A stretch of 64,000 bases of DNA, taken from contig WIUZ02000001.1 in the NCBI GenBank assembly GCA_015956445.1, forward strand, positions 1,054,001 to 1,118,000, in the 5' to 3' direction. Shown one piece after another: positions 1-9,378 of the stretch (position 1 is its first letter; each line of letters opens with the position of its first letter). The notes under the pieces are model-generated. The model was not told the origin of the DNA. It searched no databases and was given only the letters and a program-made list of their open reading frames with translations. The translations under genes and the position numbers were made by a program. This stretch comes from Thelephora terrestris. Taxonomy: Eukaryota; Basidiomycota; Agaricomycetes; Thelephorales; Thelephoraceae.

Positions 1-501
1 TGCCAGTTTCCCAAGCCCTGTAGAGAGATGCCCTCGAGCAGCAGCAGTTCCCTTGTGGGAAAGCGATAAGGACGCGATAAATACAGTTCACGATAGTGTG
101 GGCCACGTACTCATCAGCGCCCCAATCTTCCGTGAGAATGGGGTATGAGTGCAGTTCCTATAATCGGGTTGAGAGCGAGATTGGAGATGCACCACTGGAG
201 CGGGCCGCATACCACGACGCGATACGGGTGGTCACGCTTGTGCTTCGCGAACTCTTTCCCGTTACAAAAACATGAAGGACAGATGTCAACGCCGTCGTCA
301 GGTTCGCAGACGGCATGTGCGCATTTGATTCTGACGGAGTGGGTGAGATCGCAGCGACAGCTGTCGCATTCGATTTGGAGCCCAGGTTCTGTTACGGCTG
401 ATGATATTGCTATTCAGCGAGGAAATAAGCGAGAACAAACGAGGGCTACCCTGTATTTCTTCGGGTGGCTGAGGCTGTCTCTTCCTGTGAGTGATGGTCA
501 T
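1..501 (-). CDS. ada2: SAGA/ADA transcriptional adaptor Ada2, N-terminal part (runs off left edge)
   Basis: Ada2 links the Gcn5 acetyltransferase to the SAGA and ADA coactivator complexes in the nucleus. Reading the minus strand from the ATG at 501 gives MTITHRKRQPQPPEE, then a ZZ zinc finger (CDSC...C...C...CPSCFC, ending in HKRDHPYRVV), then ELHSYPILTEDWGADEE leading into the start of the SANT domain (LLLLEGISLQGLGNWQ), which is cut by the window edge. Three short introns fit: one after codon 17, one after the ZZ finger (ends near 171) and one inside the SANT start (about 69-9). An upstream in-frame ATG at 552 exists, but THRKRQ is the conserved start of basidiomycete Ada2. The rest of the SANT and the SWIRM domain lie outside the window. 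Identity is secure from the ZZ-SANT order. Confidence 0.93.
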
Positions 502-802
502 TGGGTGAGTCCGAAAAAGGAAGGCGATCGAAATCCAGATCTCGTTTCTCATCTCGCATGCGCTGACCGCCCGGAGGAAAAAGGGAAAACTCGCCGAATT
601 CTCGTCCGGAAATTAAGGGTAAAAAATTAAGAATTTATCCAAAAATAATAATTTCCAAAAAAAACCATTCAGACTTCCTTCTCCGTTTTGGCGCGCGTCC
701 TCGGATTTATATCTCAATGTCACCCTGCTGACGTCCAGGGCGGGTGCGCACCTTAAAGCCTTCCTCCCCCTCTCCCCGTCCTTCCTTCATCCTCCCTTCT
801 CC
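502..802. other. Divergent intergenic region between ada2 and the zinc-cluster factor
   Basis: About 300 bases separating two divergent genes. An A/T-rich stretch lies near 615-665 and a pyrimidine-rich leader (CCTCCC, CTTCC repeats) sits just before the ATG at 803. I see no clear TATA box or gene here. Confidence 0.5.
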
Positions 803-3040
803 ATGAGCGATATCCCGAACAATCAAGAACGCAAGACTTGCATGCCATGTCGGTCAGTGTTCCCCCTCCCTCCGCCTCCACATCACTCACACCCTCTCCA
901 CCAGTACACGAAAAGTTGTGCGTGCTAATCCTACATCCACTCCCATCATCCCCAAATTCACAGATTAGCCAGAAATGCGACGGCAGTTCACCTAAATGCG
1001 GACCATGTACCATGGCCAAACGTCCGTTGGAATGCGTGTTCCCGGAGAGAGCAGAGAATCGTGACAAGAGGAACGCTTTGCCCAAGGGTAAAGCTTGTCT
1101 GTCATGCAGGTTCGTGGTCCGGATTATCTCGATCCACTTCCCTCCTCATACTCCCCTCTCTTTCGCAACACCAGGAGTAAGAAAAAGGTCCGTATTAATC
1201 GCCAGTCTTGCCCATCCCGATTCATCTCATCTCGTTGGTTCTGTCGTATTAGAAATGCGACGGACTCCGCCCGGTCTGTAGCACTTGTTCCCGCTCCCGC
1301 GACAGTCAACCGTGCACATATGATGAGGGCAGTAACACTTCCCGCGGCGGTTCTGAAGGTGAATTCGAGGACGACTCTCCCACGCACACCCCATACAACC
1401 TGGACAGCCATACCGGACAATATAACACTAACCTCCGAGTCCTCGTGCCCTCATCTTCCGATAGCGAGGACGTATGCTCGTTATCGCTAAGCTCCCCATC
1501 AACGCCTCCGCCCCTTCGACCGTTGCCGCTCCTCCGTGCCGTAGATGAGCTTCGTTATTTGTCAGTCGTCCTTTTACGTCAACTTTCGATCCTCTCCCTT
1601 ACCTTGCCCTCAAGCCGCACTCTAGCCTTCTCCAACGCGCTGCGTTTGGGGATATGTTTTACCAAACTGAAAGAGAGGTTCATTCTTGAAGGGGACCTTA
1701 CCGGTCACGTTGTCCACCCCTGGTTTATCTGGTTCATGGCTGTGATGGGTGTTCACCTCCACCAAGAAATCCGGCACGAGTGGCAACAACTAGGAATCCA
1801 ACGCCACCTTACGCAGGTACTCCTTACCATGGTCGTCGGTATGAAGGATACTGGGCCTCGCTTTGACCTCTTGCAGGCCTGGTATTTCATGGCCATGTCC
1901 TGCACCTATACTCACACCCTCGTCCCCGCCCAAAGATACCTCCTGAGGTGTCAGGAGCTGATCAAATCGGAAGACATGAGATTGGTTGAGCCGAACTGGA
2001 TCGACGCTTCTACGAGAGCGTCACCATCTGATGCACCCGCCCACGATTGTCCGCCTGAATATACCGAGAAAAAGCACGAGCTTGTTTCTGTGCTGGTCAA
2101 TCTCATGTACTTACAATGCATGCATTGTTTGTTGTACGGCGAATGTCACGGGATGTTCGCAGACCTCGAAGCCCAGCTACCAGATTTTGCAGTACGTTTT
2201 CTACGTCCACATTCCCCAAAATGCAGCGCTCAAGTATCGCTTCCAGCGGGCTTACCCGGAGATCTACGAGCTCTCTTCGATGGTGCTCAGAACTCGTACC
2301 GTGCTTTTGGTTCGGGATGTGTTTCTGCATCTCGATCTGCTCGGGAAACCAGGTTAGTGCTTCCTCGTAGGTTATCGCTCCCGATACTCATCCATGGTCT
2401 AGGGATCTCGCAGAAAGAATGGTTGACTGACGCGGTGAACCTCATGGCCCCACTTGATTTGATATATCAAGCGCTCGAGAATGCCGTCAAGCTGTTGAAC
2501 GACACAGGGCGGATGTCACCGAGGGAAAGTCACGAAACAAGGCAGACATATCTTCTCATGTCGTCCTGCAAGCTGTTCTGCGTGACAGCTCAAGCCCGGA
2601 TATACAAAGCGACATCCGAACTCCCTATCGTTCCCAAGGGTCAAAAAAATCACTTCTGCGGTCTGGCTAGGGATTCTGTCCAATCCTTCTTCTTGATATA
2701 CAAGACCTTCGATCAGGAAGGCGATCTCCGGCATCTTGATTACTTTCTCATCGTAAGTCACAACAGTGACTTGGGTTCTAAACACCACTGACGATCGTGA
2801 CAGTCGTGTTGGTATTATATCCGCGAGCTTTACCCTGTCCTTTACCCGGGTGACCTCGAGTGGTATCCGTTCGCGGAGGTCTCCCGGCAAGTCATCTTAT
2901 TGGAGGGCTCATTGAGAGTCACGCCCGCGGGTAAGGGTGTGTCTGTTGTGCATTCTATGGTGGGTCTGGAAGCCAAAACACCGGCATCGGAGGAACCGGA
3001 CTTCCTGAAAGAGGACGAGCGGCTGAAGTGGGGGCTCTGA
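803..3040 (+). CDS. Fungal Zn2Cys6 transcription factor with two tandem cysteine clusters
   Basis: A nuclear DNA-binding regulator of unknown targets. The second cluster is canonical after splicing: KACLSCRSKKKK joined to KCDGLRPVCSTC...CTY (about 1087-1330, two introns inside it). Upstream, a further cluster-like sequence, CMPCR ... KCDGSSPKCGPC ... CVF (about 838-1045), precedes it by some 20 residues. Its exon junction is unclear and may use a 10-nt micro-exon near 903-912, which would give 8 rather than the usual 6 residues between the second and third cysteines. After a Ser/Pro-rich linker comes a helical middle region typical of these factors (KLKERFILEGD, HPWFIWFMAVMGVHL, QARIYKATSELP). 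Introns near 2193-2226, 2355-2400 and 2754-2805 link the exons to WYYIRELYPVLYPGDLEW and the TGA at 3040. Start chosen at 803, the first ATG that leads into the first cysteine pair. Target genes cannot be inferred. Confidence 0.8.
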
Positions 3041-3590
3041 GTAGCCAGGGCCGGCCGACTGCATTCATCTTTGCATTTCACTTTTTTTTTTCTGATTGAG
3101 ATTCTTCTCGGCGGTTTTAATCCCGCTCCCTCCCTCCCAAGATTGCATTTTCAGCCTACGAATTCCCCTAAACCCTTCGGTGGTTGGGGCGTTGGGTGGA
3201 GCAATTACTGTTATTTTCGTTTCCCATGTAGAGGAGAGCTCCATTCTCTTGAACTTGAAGCACAGGCGAGTGGTGGTGCACGATATTGACGTGCCGAGGT
3301 TTTCTTCCGTGTTTATATGCCTCCCTACTTTGGTTCCTGATATATTCGCGCACAATGGGCTCTCCTCATAAGGTTTTTGTATCTACATGAAGTGCACTCA
3401 TAACACATTATGCCCAAGCATTCTTGGCAGACATCGATTCCCAGAAGGAGGGGGATAATTAATGCGAGTAGCTTGTGCTTGGCTTGTGCGGCAACAAAAG
3501 CGGGCGGATGCGATCGAATCCCACCCGTGGGAAACTTTGAAACCCCTCTCCACCGCCACCAAACTGCGTGTTACAGGCACTTCGTGAAGG
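3041..3590. other. Intergenic region without recognisable gene
   Basis: About 550 bases between the end of the zinc-cluster factor and the MMTAG2-like gene. It has pyrimidine tracts (3079-3091, TTTTTTTTTT-type) and only short overlapping reading frames on both strands with no family resemblance. It presumably holds the terminator of one gene and the promoter of the next. Confidence 0.4.
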
Positions 3591-4408
3591 ATGTTCGAAC
3601 CCATCCGTGGTGGTACCCGAGGCGGACAAGCTGAATTCAAGTGGTCTGACGTTTCAGCGGATAAAGACCGAGAGGTTCGTCTCCTCGAACCCTCGTTGTG
3701 TGCGGTCGTGGTGGCATTGCTTAACCACGGCGGACACACAGAACTACCTAGGTCACAGTATCAACGCGCCAACGGGTCGTTGGCAGAAAAACAAGGACGT
3801 CCATTGGTACAACAGGGACAAGCAGCAAACTGCCGAAGAGAGAGAGGAGGAAATGAAGAAGATCAAGGAAGCTGAGGCTGAAGCTCTGGCAGCTGCTTTG
3901 TACGCCTTCCTCTCTGCCCCACTGCTTTTCCTATACAGGGTTGACACGATTCTGCATCTTCTACAGGGGATTTGGCACTTCAAAACCTGGGTTACCAGGG
4001 ACCTCTTCAACCGGCGCATCTGGGTCGAACTCGATTCCGGTCCCCGTGCGAGACAACCCCACAAAACAAGTCGAAACGGAGGGGGACAAAGAGGAGCGGC
4101 GATTACGAAAGGCCGAGAAGAAGGCTAAGAAGGAAGAGAGGCGGATGAGGAGGGCTGAGAGGGCTGAGAGACGGGCTAGGCGTGGGCCCAGGGATAGGGA
4201 TGGGGAAGATGATGAATATCGGTCGAGGTCGAGAGATCGGTCATCGCGGTCGCGGTCGCCTGTGAGGAGGGATAGGGACAGAGAACAGGAGAGAGAGTAT
4301 AGGCCGAGGAGGTCCAGGAGCTGGTCGAGGACACCGCCTCGAAGAGGCGGATACAACGAGAGGGATCAGGAAAGAAATCGCAGGTGGGACGGGAGCCCAA
4401 GGAGATAA
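3591..4408 (+). CDS. MMTAG2-like RS-rich nuclear protein
   Basis: Resembles the multiple-myeloma tumour-associated protein 2 family (MMtag domain), a conserved eukaryotic family without a settled biochemical role. The N-terminus reads MFEPIRGGTRGGQAEFKW, then, after an intron near 3676-3742, NYLGHSINAPTGRWQKNKD and an acidic/basic helix with EEREEEMKKIKEAEAEAL. A second intron (about 3900-3966) joins to GFGTSKPGLPG. The C-terminal third is a charged coiled segment (EERRLRKAEKKAKKEERR) followed by Arg/Ser and Arg/Asp repeats (SRSRDRSSRSRSPVRR), typical of splicing-associated proteins. Stop TAA at 4406-4408. The start is fixed by the conserved MFxPxRGGxRGGQ pattern. A nuclear, RNA-processing context is inferred from the RS tail. 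Confidence 0.88.
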
Positions 4409-4575
4409 CAACCTACTTGTGTTCTTGCTTCCTCCTAACCTACACTCGAGACCATTGTATTTACGCGCAGAAGAGAATCCATCCAAATTGTGCCCGCCGA
4501 GACGCAGAATCAGAGGTTTCCCTCCGTCCCACGTCACATGACTCGCAGCCCCTCTGACTGTCCACCACTGCAAAT

Positions 4576-4904
4576 ATGTCTGGATACAACGTCCTATTCG
4601 TCCTCGTCGTCGTTGCGGCCCTCATGGTCACTTCCTGGGTGTTCACACCCAAAGGGCCGAACCAAACGTGAATTAATTTCTGCTGGAGAACACGCAGAGG
4701 CTGAAGCTAAAGGTTCTGGATTCTAGGCTGATCAGGACAAGCTCGTTACTCGCCCTCGCTTGCTGCTATCTCATCTGGATGATAACTTACATGGCCCAGT
4801 TACATCCGCTCATTGGTGCGCACAATCGTCATACGAAGCGGAACGTCGTCTCACCCGAAAACCCGTTTGCTGTAGCCCCCGTCTTCGCCGTTGGACATGA
4901 GTGA
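4576..4904 (+). CDS. vma9: V-type proton ATPase subunit e (Vma9-like)
   Basis: A very small membrane subunit of the V0 sector of the vacuolar H+-ATPase. Exon 1 encodes MSGYNVLFVLVVVAALMV and TSWVFTPKGPNQ, with the first transmembrane helix. An intron (about 4668-4726) leads to LIRTSSLLALACCYLIW and MITYMAQLHPLI, the second helix and the hallmark QLHPLI end. After PLI a 60-nt stretch (4809-4868) starts with GTGCGC and ends in TAG. It looks like an intron but keeps the reading frame if retained, so the C-terminus is either a short APVFAVGHE-type tail or about 20 residues longer. Both forms stop at 4902-4904. The usual fungal tail (APRRSDLR) is not visible in either reading, so the last few residues are uncertain. 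Confidence 0.85.
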
Positions 4905-5052
4905 ATCCCTTCGCACGTTTGATTTGCATCGTTCATACCTTGTAAGCCAACCAACCTGCTTCCAGCCGTCATCCCCTAACGCTAGAGTCTTGGAGGTTTT
5001 TAATGCTCTGTATCATTTTCTAATGTTGATAATGCAATGCGAGACTCTTCAC

Positions 5053-6724
5053 CTATACCTCCCACGAGCTGCCCACGTCCTCTCTTCCCCAGCCACCGTC
5101 CCCAGTGCAATGGTTCACCGCGCCCCAGCCACCGTGAGAGGACTCATCCGCCCGGAACCCCCAATTACCGCTGTTGCTACTGTCTACTCCCCAAGCTCTC
5201 CATCCTGAGGGGGCGATCGCTTCCTCTGGCTCCATGCTAACATCTTCCCTGAGGTCGTTGTTCTCACGTTCAATGTCCTCTAGCTCCTCTAGCTGGTCCT
5301 CCGTCTCCTGGTCCGGAACACCGTTGTATGTGTCCGCATCATCGTCTTGTCGGTCCTCCCACAGGTTCTCCTTCCTCCGTTTCGAGCTACCAATGAGTTC
5401 CACGACCCAGTCCTCCAGAGCCCCCGGATCCGTGATATGCAACCGCACGACGTTCTCAGCAGCATTTATGGCGCCAATCAACATACCTATCCGGCCAGAA
5501 CAAGCGCAGCAGATTCTCTCCTCGATCCAGAGGTAGCGGAGCAAAATCTTGTTGTCCTCACCTCTGTCAATCTCCTCTTTGATCAATTCGAGGATCATTT
5601 CATTCGATTGGGGCGGAGACGTAACCGCTGGGTGTGGAACGTGATAGTGGGTGGCCAGTAACTCTACGCCTCGACGTGAGCCCTGTAAATACTCTCGAGC
5701 ATTCTCAGCTCTTAGCCGTTCGTGTTTCGCCCCATCTAGCCTGGTGAACACCGCAGTCTGGGTTGCGTAACCGAGCTCAGAGTCTCTTCCCCACCCATCT
5801 TCTTCCATAGGTTTGCCGATTCCTCCTGTGTGGACTGTGTACCCCCATTTTTGAGCCGTGTTCGTACACCATTCTTCAAATTCGCGGATAGTCCACTCGA
5901 ATTTATGGTCTGGGTGGCGGAACACCCGCTTGCTCCTGCGAGTTGGGTCGAGGAACCCGCCGTCCCTTACTTTCGAGTCCTCGTCGGAAGGCATGGATTG
6001 CGAACCGTCTTTCGGTGCCGTGAAGCGGGCATTGAACGTGTACGAGGGTGTGGTTATGAGAAGCAGCCGGGGGTGGTAGACACCGAGCAGAATCGGAGCG
6101 AATTTCGAGAGTTCCTCGTCGTGAAGATGTTCGATCCTAGCATCCAAAGTTAAGATAATTCCTGTGGCACAGAAGAGTGGTTGTGGTCCCACGAGAGGAT
6201 GGAATTTACGAATCCCAACGAACGTACACTTCTGTCGAGACGATGGATTCCACTCCGATGAACGCTTTGTTCACAGACGCAAGGCTGCCTTTCCAAATCT
6301 GTACTTGAAGCGGTTCCCATCGGATCGCTCTTGAGTAGTAAGCGTATTCTCTGGATGATTCGGAAGGGGGTGATGTGGAAACGATTGTGTTTTGAAGGTC
6401 ATGGCTGGAGATGTCGAGACCGTGGAGGTGGCTCACGCGGAGGATTTTGAAACGCTCAGCCGAGTCTCGGTCTGGGGTGGCGAGCCATGGTGCGGGGTTG
6501 CATAATGCGATGAGTAGTGAGCCCTCTCCACAGCCTACGTCCAACACCTAGTATTTGGACCGTATCGCATGCAATATAAGGGCGGGGGTTTATGACAGCA
6601 ACAATCAGAAGCGCTTAGAGATGATGATACGGTCTCTTACGGCTTTGACGTTTTCCCTCCTTAACACACCAAGCACCCACATCTGCCGCTGCTCGAAGAG
6701 CGGAGGAAAGAAGGTGACGGACAT
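5053..6724 (-). CDS. hen1: HEN1-type small-RNA 2'-O-methyltransferase
   Basis: HEN1 enzymes methylate the 2'-OH of the 3' nucleotide of small silencing RNAs and protect them from tailing and decay. From the ATG at 6724 the protein starts MSVTFFPPLFEQRQMW. After an intron it shows the SAM motif VLDVGCGEGSLL, and after a second intron (about 6146-6227) the metal-binding signature STEVIEHLHDEEL (ExxEH), then ITTPSYTFNARF and RHPDHKFEWTIREFEEW. The last of these carries the further active-site His of the family (Mg2+ bound by E, E, H, H). So the full catalytic set is visible. No N-terminal dsRNA-binding or FKBP-like domains as in plant HEN1 are present; it is the short fungal/animal/bacterial form. 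The C-terminal ~150 residues are acidic and then Gly/Trp-rich (GWRAWG, SGNWGF, HGGWGA), reminiscent of GW-type Argonaute-binding tails; that link is inference. Confidence 0.92.
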
Positions 6725-7451
6725 TGTGAGATTTGGCTGAGGGTCGAAGGTTCCCACCGCGTCTGCCGAATCTACAAATAGATCAAAGGTTGTGTCCTCT
6801 GCCCAGACTCGAGGGTACTGTTTGCTGATCCCGAGCCTAGGGAGTGGACCCTATCGTTCGCTTGACTGATAGGCGGAAGGAAGGGTATTGGTGTGTGAAA
6901 AACGAAGGTGAAGTAGTCTCCTCAAGCAGACCACGTTGAATGTAGTGATCAAGGGGCGCGAAACCGGGGATCGGGATGATTCACAATCATCTCACTATTC
7001 CACTATTCCATAATCGCCTTGGTATGTTGACGGCACCTTCGCCCTGCTGTAAGTAGGGAAGACACGCGTCCTCGCCTTGCCTAGCATCAGCGCTCCAGCG
7101 AAACTTCAGTCAGCACTTCGGTCACCTCTTAGACATCGCCTTTTTATTATTCAGACCTCGGGCTGGCTTCGCCCACGCCGGTCATGGTCCCGTATACGCG
7201 TATGCAGCCCCTCTGGATATTTTGGAAATCTCTTTGAAATTGAGACCGTACGCCCCACTCTTGAAGGGATTGGTCACCCATACACCGAGGGCTATCGTAA
7301 GCATGGTCAACTAGACGGTTTGCATCTGGTGCCTCTGTACTGTCTGCGACAGTATAAAAGGCTGGGGCTCATATCTCGAGTTCCCTCACCAAATACATCT
7401 CTCAGAATCTTCACCCCTCGCTCTCACCCCAACCCAGAGAAGACAAAGAAC
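6725..7451. other. Divergent promoter region between hen1 and the SDR reductase
   Basis: About 730 bases between two divergently transcribed genes. Apart from the TATA element listed separately it contains only short overlapping frames. A reading frame opens at 7077 and runs into the reductase, but its codons before 7452 show no conservation pattern, so I treat it as leader sequence. Confidence 0.5.
7353..7360 (+). promoter_or_regulatory. TATA box of the SDR reductase gene
   Basis: TATAAAAG sits 92 bases before the ATG at 7452 and is followed by a pyrimidine-rich leader (CCCTCACC, TTCACCCC). Sequence and spacing fit a canonical, probably inducible, fungal core promoter. Confidence 0.65.
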
Positions 7452-8795
7452 ATGCCAATCATCACTCCAGGAAGGAAAGTCCTCGTCACCGGCGCGAACG
7501 GCTTCGTCGCCATCCATATCGTGGACAACCTCCTCAAGAATGGCTACTTTGTCCGAGCTACCATCAGGTCGGAGTCGAAGGAAGCCCATCTCAAGAAGCT
7601 CTTCAGTAAATACGGCGACAAGCTCGAGTTCGTCGTCGTGCCCGATATTACCAGGGTGAGCTCCATCCATCCCCCCCCCCTTTTTTTACATACCTCAATT
7701 AGACTTAGGACGGCGCTTTCGACCATGTTGTTGACGGACTGGATGCTATTCTGCACACTGCCTCTCCCTTTCAATATGATGTCAAAGACCCAGAGGGTAC
7801 GCCAATGTCGCACAGATCCGCCTTAGTACGAGACTAACCGTTACACGTAGAGCTCATCCGCCCCGCCGTGGATGGGACCCTCAGTGTTTTGAAATCCGCT
7901 ATCAAGGCCCCGTAAGTCCACTCCACCTCATCGCCTCGCGTTCCCATTCTTACCACGTATTCTCTGAAAATACAGCGGTAACATCAAACGCGTCATTATT
8001 CTCTCTTCTTCCGTTTCCGTCGGTCTCCTGAGGTTCAATCATGAGTACACCGAGGAAGAATGGAACGATTCCGCAATTGACGACGTCAAGGCGAAAGGCA
8101 AGGAGTCGAACGGACTCGTGAAGTATATGGCTTCCAAGACCCTTGCCGAGCGAGGTGCGATTATTTTCGGCCCGAAGCCCTCATATCGCGTTCTTACGCA
8201 GACCGTATGTTAGCTGCTTGGGAGCTCTACCGCAAACATAAGGCTTCTTTGCCATGGGATATGGTCGCCATAAATCCACCCTACGTGAGCTTTCTGTGGC
8301 TTAACTTTGCTTGAAGAGGTGCATGCTCAACGCGGATCTCCACGTCACCAGATCTTCGGTCCAAACTTGCACGAGGTCGACAAGCCCGAAAACCTCAATA
8401 CCTCCTCGAAAAGGTGGTTCGATCTGTTCTTCAACCCGATCTTCAGCGATCAAGAGCTCTATTTCGCTGGCAACTGGGTCGACGTGCGGGACGTCGCCGC
8501 CGCTCACGTCGCGGCTCTCGAGAAGGAAGAGGCTGCTGATGAACGAATCGTCATCGCCGCTGGGCCCGTTCCGGAACAAGAGTTCATCGAGGCCGCGAAG
8601 AGGGCCGCAGCTTCGCTTGGAATTAAAGGCGTCCAGACGGGCATCAAGAAGTACGACCCCGCGAACGTGAAGAATTCTGTGATCTATAGCTCGAAGAAGA
8701 GGGAAAGGATTTTGGGGATCAAGATCACCTCGGTGGATGAGTCCGTCAGGGATACGATTGCGGATTTCAAGGAGAGGGGTTGGATCCCTGCCTAA
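7452..8795 (+). CDS. NAD(P)-dependent extended-SDR reductase (dihydroflavonol reductase/Gre2-like)
   Basis: A cytosolic ketone/aldehyde reductase of the extended short-chain dehydrogenase family (dihydroflavonol-4-reductase, cinnamoyl-CoA reductase, yeast Gre2 methylglyoxal reductase); substrate unknown. The N-terminal Rossmann motif is VLVTGANGFVAIHIVDNLL (TGxNGFVA), followed by VRATIRS, the adenine-pocket DGLDAILHTASPF and the catalytic YMASK (YxxxK) in GLVKYMASKTLAER. Ser of ILSSSVSV completes the triad. Later segments WDMVAINPPY and YFAGNWVDVRDVAAAHVAAL are typical. Five short introns (about 7656-7708, 7798-7850, 7913-7976, 8156-8219, 8286-8351) join the exons in frame. The first contains a C10-T7 homopolymer run. 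It ends KERGWIPA, stop at 8795. Start at MPIITPGRKVLVTG, where family similarity begins. Confidence 0.92.
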
Positions 8796-9378
8796 GCTTT
8801 ACCCTCTCTTTTACTCGGGTCCAGTTCTAACCCTGTACCGATGTGTCGTTCATTGTGGATCGCCACCCGCTGTAATGATAGAATGCGCCTGTAATGGAGC
8901 TCCGTTTTCACACAATTCCAGTGAATTCCATACCGTGGTGTGGGCGCCCCGACGCCAAGAGACATGCGCGAAGTGGCTTACGGCGGAAGATCTTGGATCT
9001 TGGTATGTGCTTGACTCGGAGCTGCGTGTTTAAATTCTAAGCTTCGACGATCGACGACGAGTGCCTTGATATGAACGATCGCCGTTCGAGCGCGTGAACC
9101 TGCGTAAATAGATGTGGTATGGAGCGCGCGAGTCCATTTTTGTTTCCACGCATCGGCCTGTGATGGGGAGACAAGGTAAAGGCGTTGGGACCCAGTCGAT
9201 AGGCCACACTAAATCCAAGACTGGAAGCATGCACGTAGGCGAATCATTATACTGTCGTAAGTACGATATCTGTATACAAGCAGGAAGACAGGCGGGATGA
9301 TATATGGGGTGTCCATGGTAGTGTCTATAACGGTGAGATATAAGGCCGCTAAGAATGTGGCTCGTTAAAGCGTCCTCG
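8796..9378. other. Convergent intergenic region
   Basis: About 580 bases between the 3' ends of the reductase and the MFS exporter. Open frames on both strands (for example 9030-9431 minus) have no recognisable features and no splice-supported continuation. It presumably holds two 3' UTRs. Confidence 0.4.

Noticed and set aside
3753-4573. Several minus-strand frames opposite the RS-rich protein.
   Set aside because: They reflect the repetitive Arg/Ser/Glu codons of the plus-strand gene.
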